From Methanomassiliicoccales archaeon (GTDB taxonomy: Archaea > Thermoplasmatota > Thermoplasmata > Methanomassiliicoccales > UBA472): a DNA stretch of 44,660 nucleotides. The notes under the pieces are model-generated. The model did no database searches and had not been told where the DNA came from. It saw only the letters and a program-made list of their open reading frames with translations. Both the position numbers and the translations under genes were made by a program. Shown piece by piece: positions 32,115-40,423 of the stretch. The stretch is taken from assembly GCA_028679935.1 (NCBI GenBank), contig JAJRAL010000151.1:1-44660 (forward strand), in the 5' to 3' direction. Within the stretch, counting starts at the first letter, position 1, and each line of letters starts with the position of its first letter.

Positions 32115-32552
32115 ATGTGGAAGATACTGGGGAAAGAGGCCGTCATTCCGACCATGGCCGATGTGTGGAGGAAGCGCGTGGTCGAGCTCTCCGCGAGGAG
32201 GAAGGAGAGGGAGAAGTTCCTGTCCTTGCTCGAGAAGGGGGAGATGAGGGTCGTGCTCGACGGGGTGCGCGAGACGTGGATGTTCATCATCAACCTTCCC
32301 ACAGACACGAAGCGGCCGGACCTTGAGTTCATGGCGGATTACCTGCAGCAGCTCGACAAGACCTCCAAGAAGCCCTTGATGGAAATGGATGGCGAGAAGC
32401 AGAAAGCTTCTATCGTCGTCACGACCGAGGAGTACGGCGACGACTACGACATCCGGAAGGCGTTGAGGACGAAGTGGAAGAAGGAAGGATTCCCCACCGA
32501 GCCGAAAGAGGAGAAGGCGAAGAAGGAGAAGAAGAAGGCAAAGGCGAAGTGA
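32115..32552 (+). CDS. Hypothetical protein with lysine-rich tail
   Basis: A 145-residue protein that I do not recognise. Residues 1-110 are a soluble alpha/beta mixture with a helical, basic first third, then VVLDGVRETWMFIINLPTD and a helical stretch; the last 25 residues are almost all Lys, Glu and Ala and likely disordered. No catalytic motif, signal peptide or membrane helix is seen. The strong leaderless-type promoter and codon usage like the neighbours support a real gene. The basic tail could contact nucleic acid or ribosome, but that is only a possibility. Confidence 0.7.
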   Translation: MWKILGKEAVIPTMADVWRKRVVELSARRKEREKFLSLLEKGEMRVVLDGVRETWMFIINLPTDTKRPDLEFMADYLQQLDKTSKKPLMEMDGEKQKASIVVTTEEYGDDYDIRKALRTKWKKEGFPTEPKEEKAKKEKKKAKAK

Positions 32553-32581
32553 GCGATCTCACGGTGGCGCAAATCTAGGCG

Positions 32582-33619
32582 TCATTTCCTTCTGCTCCAA
32601 ATGATCGCGGCGATTATTCCGCCGAACGATACCGCCGTGGCGAGGACGAACAAGACCGCGTCCGCACCAACCATCTCATTGGCCGGCGAACTTGAGGTCA
32701 AGGAGACGCCCCAGGAAGCGCTGCCATACATCGACCCCCCTTCTCGATAGGCGGGACCGAGCGGTCCGTTCTTCCCCATCATGCTGTCCCAGGTCCCACC
32801 GCACTGGCCCCAATTGCCGGCGAAGTCCAGCCACGCCTGTTCGGACGGGCGGTTGCCCTCTCCTTTCTCGCCAAGCACCACGAGGCCGCAATCGGTGCCG
32901 GCGAGCCAAGCCGCGCCGTCAGCGCCAACGATGTCCGCGCCCGGCCCGATCGGGCCTTGACCCAGAGCAGGGAAGTTGGCGTGCGAGCCTCTCGCCACGT
33001 ACACGACCGGGTGGCCGTTCTCGAGGAGCAGCTCGTTCCAGCCCAGCCTCTGACCCCCCTGGTGTTGGCTGTAGACCGCCGCGATTGGCGTCTTCGTCTG
33101 GTCCAGGACATATTCGACCATCTCCCAGTCCCCCTCGTGCCGGTTGAAAGTGCCGTAGTTGAAGACATAGAACATCCAGTACTGGACGAGTATGGAGTCG
33201 CCGCTGTTCGCGACGTGCGCGTAGACGGAGTCGTTCACGGTCGTTCGGTCGGCCTCGTACCTCGCGATCACGCCGTCGTCGTTGATCCCGCCGTACCTGT
33301 CGTCGAGGTAGTAGCCACCGCCCGGGATGCTGTAGGGCTCGGAGCTGATCGATCCGTCGTCCAGTCCCGACGAGATAAGTGTCGAGCCGCCGGCGCTCTT
33401 CAGGTCGCTGCAGCTCAGAAAGTATGCGACGTCGACCGGGAAGACACGCTCATCACGCTCGAAGTGCAGGATAGGTGCGAAGGAGGCGGCGAGGTCCTCC
33501 TTCTCGGAGTGGGTCAGGGCCAACGACGATGGGCCAGATGCAGCCGCCGACAGGAGGGTGGGAAGGAGCAACAGTGAAACGAGCACGATCGCAACCCCCC
33601 AGCAGAGCATCCTGCGCAT
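32582..33619 (-). CDS. Exported Vps62-like (DUF946-type) surface protein
   Basis: A 345-residue protein with a signal peptide (residues 1-27) and a C-terminal membrane anchor (about 318-341) ending in RRK, so the body is outside the cell. The body resembles the Vps62/DUF946 family: FAPILHFERDERVFPVDVAYFL at the start, YWMFYVFNYGTFNRHEGDWEMVEYVLD, AVYSQHQGG and VYVARGSHANFP. The conserved His/Glu/Asp pattern (RHEGDWE, QHQGG, RGSHANF) suggests a metal-dependent or hydrolase-like site, but family function is not established. The family is best known from eukaryotes and bacteria. No operon partner is evident; the aquaporin gene lies upstream on the same strand, 53 nt away. Confidence 0.78.
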   Translation of the reverse strand: MRRMLCWGVAIVLVSLLLLPTLLSAAASGPSSLALTHSEKEDLAASFAPILHFERDERVFPVDVAYFLSCSDLKSAGGSTLISSGLDDGSISSEPYSIPGGGYYLDDRYGGINDDGVIARYEADRTTVNDSVYAHVANSGDSILVQYWMFYVFNYGTFNRHEGDWEMVEYVLDQTKTPIAAVYSQHQGGQRLGWNELLLENGHPVVYVARGSHANFPALGQGPIGPGADIVGADGAAWLAGTDCGLVVLGEKGEGNRPSEQAWLDFAGNWGQCGGTWDSMMGKNGPLGPAYREGGSMYGSASWGVSLTSSSPANEMVGADAVLFVLATAVSFGGIIAAIIWSRRK

Positions 33620-33672
33620 GAATCCACTGCACCGCTATTCATCTGGGAGTCTAAGGCAGTTGCGTGGGTCCA

Positions 33673-34371
33673 TCACTCATCCGTGCGCTCTATCTCGACC
33701 GCCTCAGGCGCCTTGGCCTCGGCCGTCGACGGTTCATCGCTTGCGAAGACGCTTGCCCAGACGATGAACGCCACGACCGCCGCCGCGACCTCCATGACGA
33801 TGAATATCGTCCCGTCGATTGGCCTTACCCCAGCGGCGGAGTAGGTGAACATCCTGCCCAGGCTCAGCGCGGGATTGGCGAACATTGTGCTCGAGGTCGA
33901 GAGCAGCAGTCCCCCGACCAGCGGGCCTATCAGCCAGGCCCGGCTCGCGCTCCTCTTCGAGATGGTCAGGACGGCGAAAACCAGGATGAAGGTGCCCAGG
34001 AGCTCAGCGATATACGCCCCGGTGGAACGCTCGATGGTCGAGACGGTCCAGAAGATGTGCTCGGTGCCGAAGAACATCAGGTTCGTGCATAGGACCCCCG
34101 CTAGGGCGCCGACGGTCTGGACGGCGACATACTTGGTGGCCCGGTTGCTGCTGATGTCCTTCCTAAGCATCTTAGCCAGGGTGACGGCCGGGTTGAAGTC
34201 TCCCCCTGAGATCGGACCGAGGCACTCGATCAGCGCCGCGAGCACCATAGCCACCGCGAGCGCGTCCGTGACCACCGCCAAGGCGAGGTCACCGTGGAGG
34301 ACGTCCATGACGAGTATTGGCGGGGAGAGCACGGCTATCATCAGGAACGTCGTCCCGACGAATTCCGCCAG
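33673..34371 (-). CDS. MIP-family aquaporin/glycerol channel
   Basis: A major intrinsic protein with six membrane helices and two half-helices. The two NPA boxes are GGDFNPAVTL and TMFANPALSLGR. Helix 1 carries LAEFVGTTFL, whose EFxGT is a family hallmark, but the first ATG (34341) falls after it. The frame upstream contains no ATG, GTG or TTG back to the TATA box, so a non-canonical start is needed: CTG 34371 (LAEF), or ATT at 34374 or 34386. A TATA box at 34432-34443 predicts transcription from about 34411. Solute specificity is not readable. The C-terminal 25 residues are an acidic/Ala-rich cytoplasmic tail. Confidence 0.85.
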   Translation of the reverse strand: MAEFVGTTFLMIAVLSPPILVMDVLHGDLALAVVTDALAVAMVLAALIECLGPISGGDFNPAVTLAKMLRKDISSNRATKYVAVQTVGALAGVLCTNLMFFGTEHIFWTVSTIERSTGAYIAELLGTFILVFAVLTISKRSASRAWLIGPLVGGLLLSTSSTMFANPALSLGRMFTYSAAGVRPIDGTIFIVMEVAAAVVAFIVWASVFASDEPSTAEAKAPEAVEIERTDE

Positions 34372-34431
34372 AATCTGTCCGCGAATAGTAGCGCTCTTCG
34401 TTCGATCCCCTGAAGGCCGGATGTGGAGGCG

Positions 34432-34443
34432 GATTATAAATAA
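34432..34443 (-). promoter_or_regulatory. TATA box of the aquaporin gene
   Basis: TATTTATAATCC on the minus strand predicts transcription start near 34411, which bounds the translation start of the aquaporin to the region downstream of that point, where no conventional start codon precedes helix 1. Confidence 0.6.
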
Positions 34444-34490
34444 AGAGAGTTAGACTTCAATAATGAACGACCCCGCGTGCTACTTGCGCG

Positions 34491-34515
34491 TGATGGCTCC
34501 CCATCAACTTTAACT
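34491..34515 (+). promoter_or_regulatory. Palindrome plus TATA box of the ACT-MBL gene
   Basis: TGATGG and CCATCA arms (34491-34496 and 34501-34506, 4-nt spacer) lie immediately upstream of the TATA-like CTTTAACTT at 34508-34515, which predicts a start about 7 nt before ATG 34544. The palindrome occupies the BRE position, so a bound regulator could recruit or block TFB. Confidence 0.4.
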
Positions 34516-34543
34516 TGCCCACCGCGGCTCGGGGAGCGGTCCG

Positions 34544-36043
34544 ATGAGCTCACATTCGTTCGTCGCGAGGATGCCAGACAGGCCCGGAAGCATGGAAAGG
34601 GCCGCTGAGATCATCAAGAGGCACGGCGGCAACATCGAGCGCATACACTACGACCGCCGCATCGACACCCAGACCGTGTTCTTCGAGGTGACCTGCGATG
34701 AGGTGGCGCTCAAAGCTATCCGGCGCGAACTGGAGGCGATCGGCTATCTGCAGTCATCCCTCGCCCCGCTCAGCTTGCTGAAGTTGAACGTCCACGTCGC
34801 CAACCGACCCGGCGCGCTGTACGAGTTCCTCGACCGAACCACCGCCGCCGGCGCGAACATCGCCTTCCTCGATTTCGACCATCGCTCGGACGACCCAGAC
34901 CGGCTGACGGTGAGCCTGACGATCGAGCAGGGAGCGAACGTCGAGGGCCTGCTGGACGACCTCAGATCGAAGTTCCGGCTCGAGGTCCTAGAGTACGACC
35001 GCACGGGGAGAAATCTCGACGACGCCGTCTTCTACATCCGCTTCGCGCAGGAACTGCGCGAGATCATCGGCGACGCGGAGGACGAGTTCTTGATGAAGCT
35101 GCTCCACGACGTCGACCACATCGTCCAATCGCTGACGAACCTGGGAAAGGATCCGAAGAAGGCGTTCGAGAGCATCCTCCTCACCGGCCGAATGCTTAAA
35201 TCGACCTTGGGCGAGGGTTTCCACGCCTCGGTGCAGACGATCGATCTTGACTGGAGGAGACAGCTCTTCTGCTTCCAGATGCCCTGCGGCGGGAACGTGT
35301 TCGTCTTCCGGGACGGCGACGAGGCGGTCCTGTTCGACACTGGATACGGGATCTACCACGAGGACATCGTGCGCATGCTGCGCTCGTACGATCTCGACGC
35401 CGATTGCATTACCAGGGTGTTCCTCACTCATGCCGATGCGGACCATGCTGGCGGGGCCGGGTTCTTCCGCTGCCCCTCCCACATGCATCCTTTCACGCTG
35501 AGGATCCTCGGCGATCTGAGCCGGGCTTACGGCTCGAAGTCGGAGGGATCGGTGCTGGAGGAGGTCTACACCCGCCTGATCAACCTCTTCTCCCGCTATA
35601 ACCCGCCGACCGAGCCGGTCCTGTTCCCGGCCGCGGGCGAAGGGAAGATCGGCCCATTCCCCTGGCTAGGCGAGTTCCGCGTCGGGGGCGTTCGGTTCAA
35701 TGTGCTGGAGAGCCTCGGCGGGCATCAGGCCGGGCAAGTGTTCTTCCTGAGCGAGGACGCGCGACTCCTTTTCACCGGCGACAGCCTGTTCAACCTCGAT
35801 TCGCTCAGCGAGGACCGTGCTCGCTACAACCTGCTTGCGCGCGACCTGATGACCTCGGTGAACGTGGATAGCGAGGCGGCCAAGAAGGAGAGGGGGGGCC
35901 TGCTCGACCTTGCCGCAAGCCTGGAGGTGCTCGGGAAGGGCGTACTGGTCTGTGGAGGGCACGGGGCGGTCTCAAAGCCGAATGGGGATAGGCTCGAGGT
36001 CGCCTCTCAGGTCGAAGAGTACTGGCCCGGCCGCATGGACTAG
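34544..36043 (+). CDS. ACT-ACT-metallo-beta-lactamase fusion with diiron-like site
   Basis: A 499-residue protein of unusual architecture: two ACT domains (about residues 4-75 and 80-155; DRPGSMERAAEIIKRHGGNI and ANRPGALYEFLDRTTAAGANI are the ligand loops), a helical linker, and a metallo-beta-lactamase domain (about 240-495). Metal ligands are H296, D298, D300 and H301 in THADADHAGG, then H394 (LGGHQAG), D413 (TGDSLF) and H473 (GGHGA). The second position is Asp instead of His, as in flavodiiron and ODP proteins, which have Glu there, and the H394-D413 and D413-H473 spacings (19 and 60) match those I recall for flavodiiron proteins. ACT domains normally sense amino acids. Function is unknown; an amino-acid-regulated oxidoreductase or hydrolase is possible. 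Confidence 0.88.
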   Translation: MSSHSFVARMPDRPGSMERAAEIIKRHGGNIERIHYDRRIDTQTVFFEVTCDEVALKAIRRELEAIGYLQSSLAPLSLLKLNVHVANRPGALYEFLDRTTAAGANIAFLDFDHRSDDPDRLTVSLTIEQGANVEGLLDDLRSKFRLEVLEYDRTGRNLDDAVFYIRFAQELREIIGDAEDEFLMKLLHDVDHIVQSLTNLGKDPKKAFESILLTGRMLKSTLGEGFHASVQTIDLDWRRQLFCFQMPCGGNVFVFRDGDEAVLFDTGYGIYHEDIVRMLRSYDLDADCITRVFLTHADADHAGGAGFFRCPSHMHPFTLRILGDLSRAYGSKSEGSVLEEVYTRLINLFSRYNPPTEPVLFPAAGEGKIGPFPWLGEFRVGGVRFNVLESLGGHQAGQVFFLSEDARLLFTGDSLFNLDSLSEDRARYNLLARDLMTSVNVDSEAAKKERGGLLDLAASLEVLGKGVLVCGGHGAVSKPNGDRLEVASQVEEYWPGRMD

Positions 36044-36048
36044 GATTG

Positions 36049-36762
36049 TCAGGCGCAGGTCTCGCCGGAGCGGCGGAGGATCTCGCCGTTGATCGAGATC
36101 ACCACGGTCTCCAATGGCACCTTCCTCTTCGACCGCTCCACCGCTTCTTTCACCAAGCGATTAAGGCCGGAGCAGCAGGGCACCTCCATGTGGAGCAGGG
36201 TGATGTCCTTGATCTCGTTCCGCTCGATGATCTCGGCGAGCTTGGCGATCGTCGCCGGCACATCGTCGAGCTTAGGGCAGCCGATCAGCGTCGCTCGGCC
36301 CTTGACGAAATCGCTGTGCATCGACGCATAAGCGTAGGCGCAGCAATCGGCGGCGATGAGCAGTCTAGCGTTCTTGAAGTACGGCGCGTTCGGGTGCGCA
36401 AGTCGAAGCTGGATCGGCCAGTTGGCGAGCTGTGCGGTCGGCCTTGCCCCAGGCGCCTCGGGCTTCGGGACGGGGATGCGCCGCGTCATCGTCGAAGGGC
36501 AGGCGATCTCCTCGCTCGCGCCCTTCTTCTTCTGCATGCGTACCGCTTCCTCGTCGAACTCCGGTGCTTCCCTCTCCTCGATCCTGAGCGCCCCCTCCGG
36601 GCACTCGCTGATGCAGGTCCCGAGCCCGTCGCAGAGTATGTCCGAGACGACGTGGGCCTTTCCGCCACGAATCTCTATCGCCCCTTCCGCGCACGCAAGG
36701 GCACAGCGCCCACAGCCATTGCAGCGCACCTCGGCGATCTGGATCACTTTCCTCTTGGCCAT
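36049..36762 (-). CDS. Ferredoxin-domain iron-sulfur protein with PCCSGL C-terminal domain
   Basis: A 237-residue protein. The N-terminal ferredoxin domain (about residues 8-62) has one complete cluster CNGCGRCALAC and a second, CDGLGTCISECP, in which the second Cys is Leu, as is usual in this family and compatible with a 3Fe-4S or modified cluster. The C-terminal domain (about 125-237) has ADCCAYAY, IGCPKLDD and EVPCCSGLNRLV, further Cys that may hold a cluster. Such proteins are common in anaerobes and of unknown role; electron transfer is likely. A TATA box at 36799-36807 gives a leader of about 16 nt. Confidence 0.87.
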   Translation of the reverse strand: MAKRKVIQIAEVRCNGCGRCALACAEGAIEIRGGKAHVVSDILCDGLGTCISECPEGALRIEEREAPEFDEEAVRMQKKKGASEEIACPSTMTRRIPVPKPEAPGARPTAQLANWPIQLRLAHPNAPYFKNARLLIAADCCAYAYASMHSDFVKGRATLIGCPKLDDVPATIAKLAEIIERNEIKDITLLHMEVPCCSGLNRLVKEAVERSKRKVPLETVVISINGEILRRSGETCA

Positions 36763-36798
36763 CGAACTCCGACCTTCGACTCTTCCGAATCACTGAGG

Positions 36799-36807
36799 CA
36801 TATATCC
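36799..36807 (-). promoter_or_regulatory. TATA box of the ferredoxin-domain gene
   Basis: GGATATATG on the minus strand lies just downstream of the carboxypeptidase stop and predicts a start near 36777. Confidence 0.55.
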
Positions 36808-36813
36808 GTCGGT

Positions 36814-38349
36814 CTAGTAGGCGTAGATCTTGGAGAACTTCCGATCGAGGTAGTTGATGAACGGTTGGACCTCGACGTCCTTCCCCGTCACGGCCTTCAC
36901 GAGCTGCGCCGGATCAAGCGTGTCGCCCTTCGAGTGGACGTTGGTCACGAGCCAGGACTTGACGCCGGAGAAGTCGCCTTTCCTGACCGACTTCCTCCAT
37001 CCCTTCAGGTCCTTGTTCATCTTCTCCAGGAACATGCCGCCGTAGATGTTGCCCATGGCGTACGAGGGGAAGTAGCCGAAAGCGCCACCGGCCCAGTGTG
37101 TGTCCTGCATCACGCCCTCGGAGTCATTCTCGATCTTGAGCCCGAGGTACTTCTCGTACTTCTCGTTCCAGACGGACGGAAGGTCGTCGACGCCGATTTT
37201 TCCGGCGAAGAGTTCCCTCTCCATCTCGAAACGGATGACGACGTGGAGTCCGTACGTCACCTCGTCCGCGTCGACCCGTATCTTCGTCGGCTCGACGTTA
37301 TTGACCGCCTTAACGAAGTCCGCGGTCTTGACGCCCTTGAGCGCGCCCTTGGTCATCTTCCTGAGCTGCGGCAGGATGAAGGCGAGGAACTCGGGGCTCC
37401 TCCCGACCATGTTCTCGACGAAGCGGCTCTGCGACTCGTGCACCCCGTGGCTGCTGGCGGAGCCGAGTGGTTGGAACATCCATTCGTGCGGTTGGTTCTG
37501 CTCGTACAGCGCATGTCCCCCTTCGTGCATGACGCTGAAGAAGCTGGACATGAACTTGTCCTCGTAGTAGTGCGTAGTGATCCGGACGTCGTCGTAGTAG
37601 CCGGTGGTGAAAGGATGCTCGGTCTCGTCCAACCTGCCTCCTGCGTTCGGTCCGGTGGTGTCGTAGCCGATGAACTCCATCGCCGCCAGGCTGATCTTCT
37701 TCTGCGCTTCGACCGGGACGTGTCGGCTGAGGAACGAGACGTCGGGCTTCGCCACGGAGGACCTTATCCTCTCGACTGTCCGCATGATGCCCGCCTTCAT
37801 CTCCTCGAACACCTTTGCGATCTGATCCTGAGTCATGCCTGGTTCGAACGTCTCGATCAGGGCATCGAGCGGCGTCGGGGTCATGCGGATCTCCATCATG
37901 ATCTCCGCCGCCCTCCTCTTCAGAGCGATCATCCTCTCCAGCTCCGCCCGGTACAACTGGAAGTTCTTCGCCGCCTTCGCCTTCTTCCAGGCGACGATGG
38001 TAACCGCCTGCTGCTTGGCGATGTCCGAGACGAGGTCCTCAGGTAGTCCGGCCTCCTGGTCGTAGTACCTCCTGATAAGCTCGACGTTGCGCCTCTGCTT
38101 CGCGTCCATTTCCCGGAGCGAGCTCTCCGCCTCGAGGACGCCGAGGAGCTTCGCCACCTGCGGGTCGACGAGGATCTTGTGCGCCAGGACGTCCATCAGG
38201 CCGAGCTGCTCGCTCTTGAGGCTGATCCCGCGCGGCGGCATCATCGTCTCTAGATCCCAGTGGATCATCTGGTTGGCCGTCCGCAGGACGTACTGTTGTT
38301 TGTAGCGTTCCATCAGGTCGTCGTACGAAGATTGAAGGCCCGGTTGCAT
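36814..38349 (-). CDS. M32 family metallocarboxypeptidase
   Basis: A 511-residue carboxypeptidase Taq-type zinc enzyme that removes C-terminal residues from peptides. The zinc motif is in SVMHEGGHALYEQ (HExxH) with the downstream Glu in GVHESQSRFVENM, both family signatures; VNNVEPTKIRVDADEVTYGLH and THWAGGAFGYFPSYAMGNIY are the other conserved M32 blocks. Length is typical. I choose ATG 38349 since it matches the family start and lies a few bases after the predicted transcription start; an in-frame ATG 22 codons earlier precedes the TATA box. The function is probably peptide recycling in the cytoplasm. Confidence 0.93.
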   Translation of the reverse strand: MQPGLQSSYDDLMERYKQQYVLRTANQMIHWDLETMMPPRGISLKSEQLGLMDVLAHKILVDPQVAKLLGVLEAESSLREMDAKQRRNVELIRRYYDQEAGLPEDLVSDIAKQQAVTIVAWKKAKAAKNFQLYRAELERMIALKRRAAEIMMEIRMTPTPLDALIETFEPGMTQDQIAKVFEEMKAGIMRTVERIRSSVAKPDVSFLSRHVPVEAQKKISLAAMEFIGYDTTGPNAGGRLDETEHPFTTGYYDDVRITTHYYEDKFMSSFFSVMHEGGHALYEQNQPHEWMFQPLGSASSHGVHESQSRFVENMVGRSPEFLAFILPQLRKMTKGALKGVKTADFVKAVNNVEPTKIRVDADEVTYGLHVVIRFEMERELFAGKIGVDDLPSVWNEKYEKYLGLKIENDSEGVMQDTHWAGGAFGYFPSYAMGNIYGGMFLEKMNKDLKGWRKSVRKGDFSGVKSWLVTNVHSKGDTLDPAQLVKAVTGKDVEVQPFINYLDRKFSKIYAY

Positions 38350-38377
38350 GAGAATCGTCCAGTGGAACGATTGTGCG

Positions 38378-38387
38378 GTTTTAATGC
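38378..38387 (-). promoter_or_regulatory. TATA box of the M32 carboxypeptidase gene
   Basis: GCATTAAAAC on the minus strand predicts a start near 38354, 5 nt before the ATG. A long inverted repeat starts 7 bp upstream. Confidence 0.55.
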
Positions 38388-38393
38388 TTCCCT

Positions 38394-38420
38394 GTCGCCT
38401 GTTAGTAATTGACACGCGAC
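38394..38420. repeat. Inverted repeat between trpA and the M32 gene
   Basis: GTCGC-C-TGT and ACA-C-GCGAC arms pair at eight of nine positions around a 9-nt AT-rich centre. It lies 33 bp after trpA and just upstream of the M32 TATA box. It could be an operator for the peptidase gene or a hairpin at the end of the trp transcript; no U-run follows it closely on the minus strand. Confidence 0.45.
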
Positions 38421-38453
38421 TACATACCGCCAGCGCTCAATCCTGCGCAACCA

Positions 38454-39245
38454 TCACCGGAGGCATCCGGACTTCAGGTCGGCAACGAAATCGCCCAGAT
38501 CAGTTGCAGTCCCGCCCCCTTGGATCAGATTCAGTAGGGCCGAACCCACGATCACTCCTTCCGCTCCGCAGCGGACCACTTCCCTGACCTGCTCCCGGTC
38601 CGAGACGCCGAAACCGACCGCCACGGGCAGGCCATTGGCCGCTCTCCGCGCTCTTGACGTCAGGTCCGGAAGCTCACTCGACAGGCGAGGCCTGGCGCCG
38701 GTCGTGCCGAGGCTCCCGACGAGGTAGAGGTATCCTCTCGAGGCGTTCGCGATCTCCCGCATCCGAACGTCGGAGGTGGTGGGCCCGACCAGCTGGACAA
38801 GGTCGAGACCCCGCGGCTCGCACGTCCCCGCCAGTCCCGAGGACTCCTCGTACGGCAGGTCGGCAACGATGAGGCCGTCTGCTCCCGCGGCCGCGGCCCT
38901 AAGGGCGAACTCCCTCTCCCCGATGCGGTAGATCGGGTTGTAGTAGCCCATCAGCACGATCGGCATCGAGGAGCTCGAGCGCAGCCTCGCAACGAGCTCG
39001 AGGACTCTGGCTGGAGTCATCCCGCTTTCGAGCGCGACCTGCGACGCCCGCTGGATCGTCGGCCCGTCCGCGACCGGATCCGAGAACGGCATGCCGATCT
39101 CGAGGATGTCCGCTCCTGACTCCTCGCAGCGCAGCATCAGTTCGATGCTCCGTTCCTCGTCTGGGAATCCGGCGGTCAGGTAGCACACTAGCGCCCCCTC
39201 TCGATTCCTGGCACATCGCGCGAACGCGGATGCGATCCGGCTCAT
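38454..39245 (-). CDS. trpA: Tryptophan synthase alpha subunit
   Basis: A 263-residue TIM barrel that cleaves indole-3-glycerol phosphate to indole, channelled to TrpB. The catalytic Glu49 (ADILEIG) and Asp60 ([12 protein letters not shown]) are at the numbers used for the Salmonella enzyme; [10 protein letters not shown] and [13 protein letters not shown] are typical. It is the last gene of the trp operon; its ATG overlaps the trpB TGA as ATGA. There is no trp gene after it; an inverted repeat follows. Confidence 0.96.
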   Translation of the reverse strand: MSRIASAFARCARNREGALVCYLTAGFPDEERSIELMLRCEESGADILEIGMPFSDPVADGPTIQRASQVALESGMTPARVLELVARLRSSSSMPIVLMGYYNPIYRIGEREFALRAAAAGADGLIVADLPYEESSGLAGTCEPRGLDLVQLVGPTTSDVRMREIANASRGYLYLVGSLGTTGARPRLSSELPDLTSRARRAANGLPVAVGFGVSDREQVREVVRCGAEGVIVGSALLNLIQGGGTATDLGDFVADLKSGCLR

Positions 39246-40423
39246 TGCGTCGCCTCCAATCGTTCTCTGACGATTTCCAGGTCCTTGTCCCCTCTGCCCG
39301 AGACGGTAATCACGACGATCTCGTCGTTCCTCATGCGTCCGGCCCTCTGCATGCCGGCGTACACCGCGTGCGCGCTCTCAAGCGCCGGGACGATGCCTTC
39401 CTCGCGGCAGAGCGTCATAAAGCCGTCCATCGCCTGAGAGTCGTCGACGCCGACGTACTCCGCCCGGCCGAGATCCTTCAGCCACGAGTGCTCGGGGCCG
39501 ACACCGGGATAGTCGAGGCCAGCTGCGATTGAGTGCGTCGTGGCGATCATGCCATTCTTGTCCTGCAGCAGATACGACTTCGCGCCGTGCAGCACGCCCG
39601 GCTCGCCGGCCGAGAGCGAACAAGAGTGTCGACCGGTGTTGACGCCGCAGCCGGCGGCCTCGGCCCCGAGCAGCCGGACGTTGGGGTCATCGATGAAAGG
39701 GTGGAAGGTTCCGATGGCGTTGCTGCCTCCCCCGACGCACGCGACGAGGAGGTCCGGCGCCTTACCCTCCTGCTCCTTGAGCTGCTCCTTGATCTCCCGC
39801 CCGATGATGCTCTGGAAATCGCGGACGATGGTAGGATATGGATGGGGTCCGGCGGCGGTGCCGAACAGGTAATAGGTGTCGCGTACGTTCGCGGCCCAGT
39901 CCCGCATCGCCTCATTGATAGCGTCCTTCAGCGTGCGGGAGCCCGCCTCGACCTCGTGCACCTCCGCACCCAGCAGGCGCATGCGGTATACGTTCATCCG
40001 CTGCCTCGCGACATCCTCGGCGCCCATGTAGATTTCCGCCCTCAGGCCGAGGACCGCGGCGGCCATCGCGGTCGCGGTCCCGTGCTGGCCCGCCCCGGTC
40101 TCTGCGATGATTCTTCGCTTCCCCATGCGCTTGCAGAGCAACCCCTGCCCCATGACGTTGTTGAACTTGTGCGCCCCTCCATGGCAGAGGTCCTCGCGTT
40201 TCAGGTAGATCTTGGCCCCCCCAGCCCTCGCCGTAAGCCGGCGGGCGAAGTAGAGCGGCGTCGGCCTTCCTCCGTAGTGGCGGTAGTACCAGGCGAGCTC
40301 GGAGAGGAATTCCTGGTCGTTCCTGTAGCGATCGTAGCTCGCTTCGAGCTCGATCAGCGCAGGCATGAGCACCTCGGGTACATACCGCCCGCCGAACTCG
40401 CCAAATCGTGTCCTGTCGTTCAC
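39242..40423 (-). CDS. trpB: Tryptophan synthase beta subunit (TrpB1 type)
   Basis: A 393-residue PLP enzyme that joins indole and serine. [17 protein letters not shown] at the N-terminus is the TrpB1 signature (the form that pairs with TrpA), PLP Lys86 lies in [23 protein letters not shown] and [14 protein letters not shown] follow. The frame stays open upstream, but the family begins at GTG 40423, which overlaps the trpF stop as GTGA and has GGGAGGCGG upstream. Confidence 0.96.
   Translation of the reverse strand: MNDRTRFGEFGGRYVPEVLMPALIELEASYDRYRNDQEFLSELAWYYRHYGGRPTPLYFARRLTARAGGAKIYLKREDLCHGGAHKFNNVMGQGLLCKRMGKRRIIAETGAGQHGTATAMAAAVLGLRAEIYMGAEDVARQRMNVYRMRLLGAEVHEVEAGSRTLKDAINEAMRDWAANVRDTYYLFGTAAGPHPYPTIVRDFQSIIGREIKEQLKEQEGKAPDLLVACVGGGSNAIGTFHPFIDDPNVRLLGAEAAGCGVNTGRHSCSLSAGEPGVLHGAKSYLLQDKNGMIATTHSIAAGLDYPGVGPEHSWLKDLGRAEYVGVDDSQAMDGFMTLCREEGIVPALESAHAVYAGMQRAGRMRNDEIVVITVSGRGDKDLEIVRERLEATQ

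Noticed and set aside
36046..38046. A 666-codon open frame on the plus strand
   Set aside because: It is antisense to the M32 carboxypeptidase, whose family motifs are unmistakable; long antisense frames are expected at this G+C content. The translated protein is Arg/His/Leu-rich without domain features.
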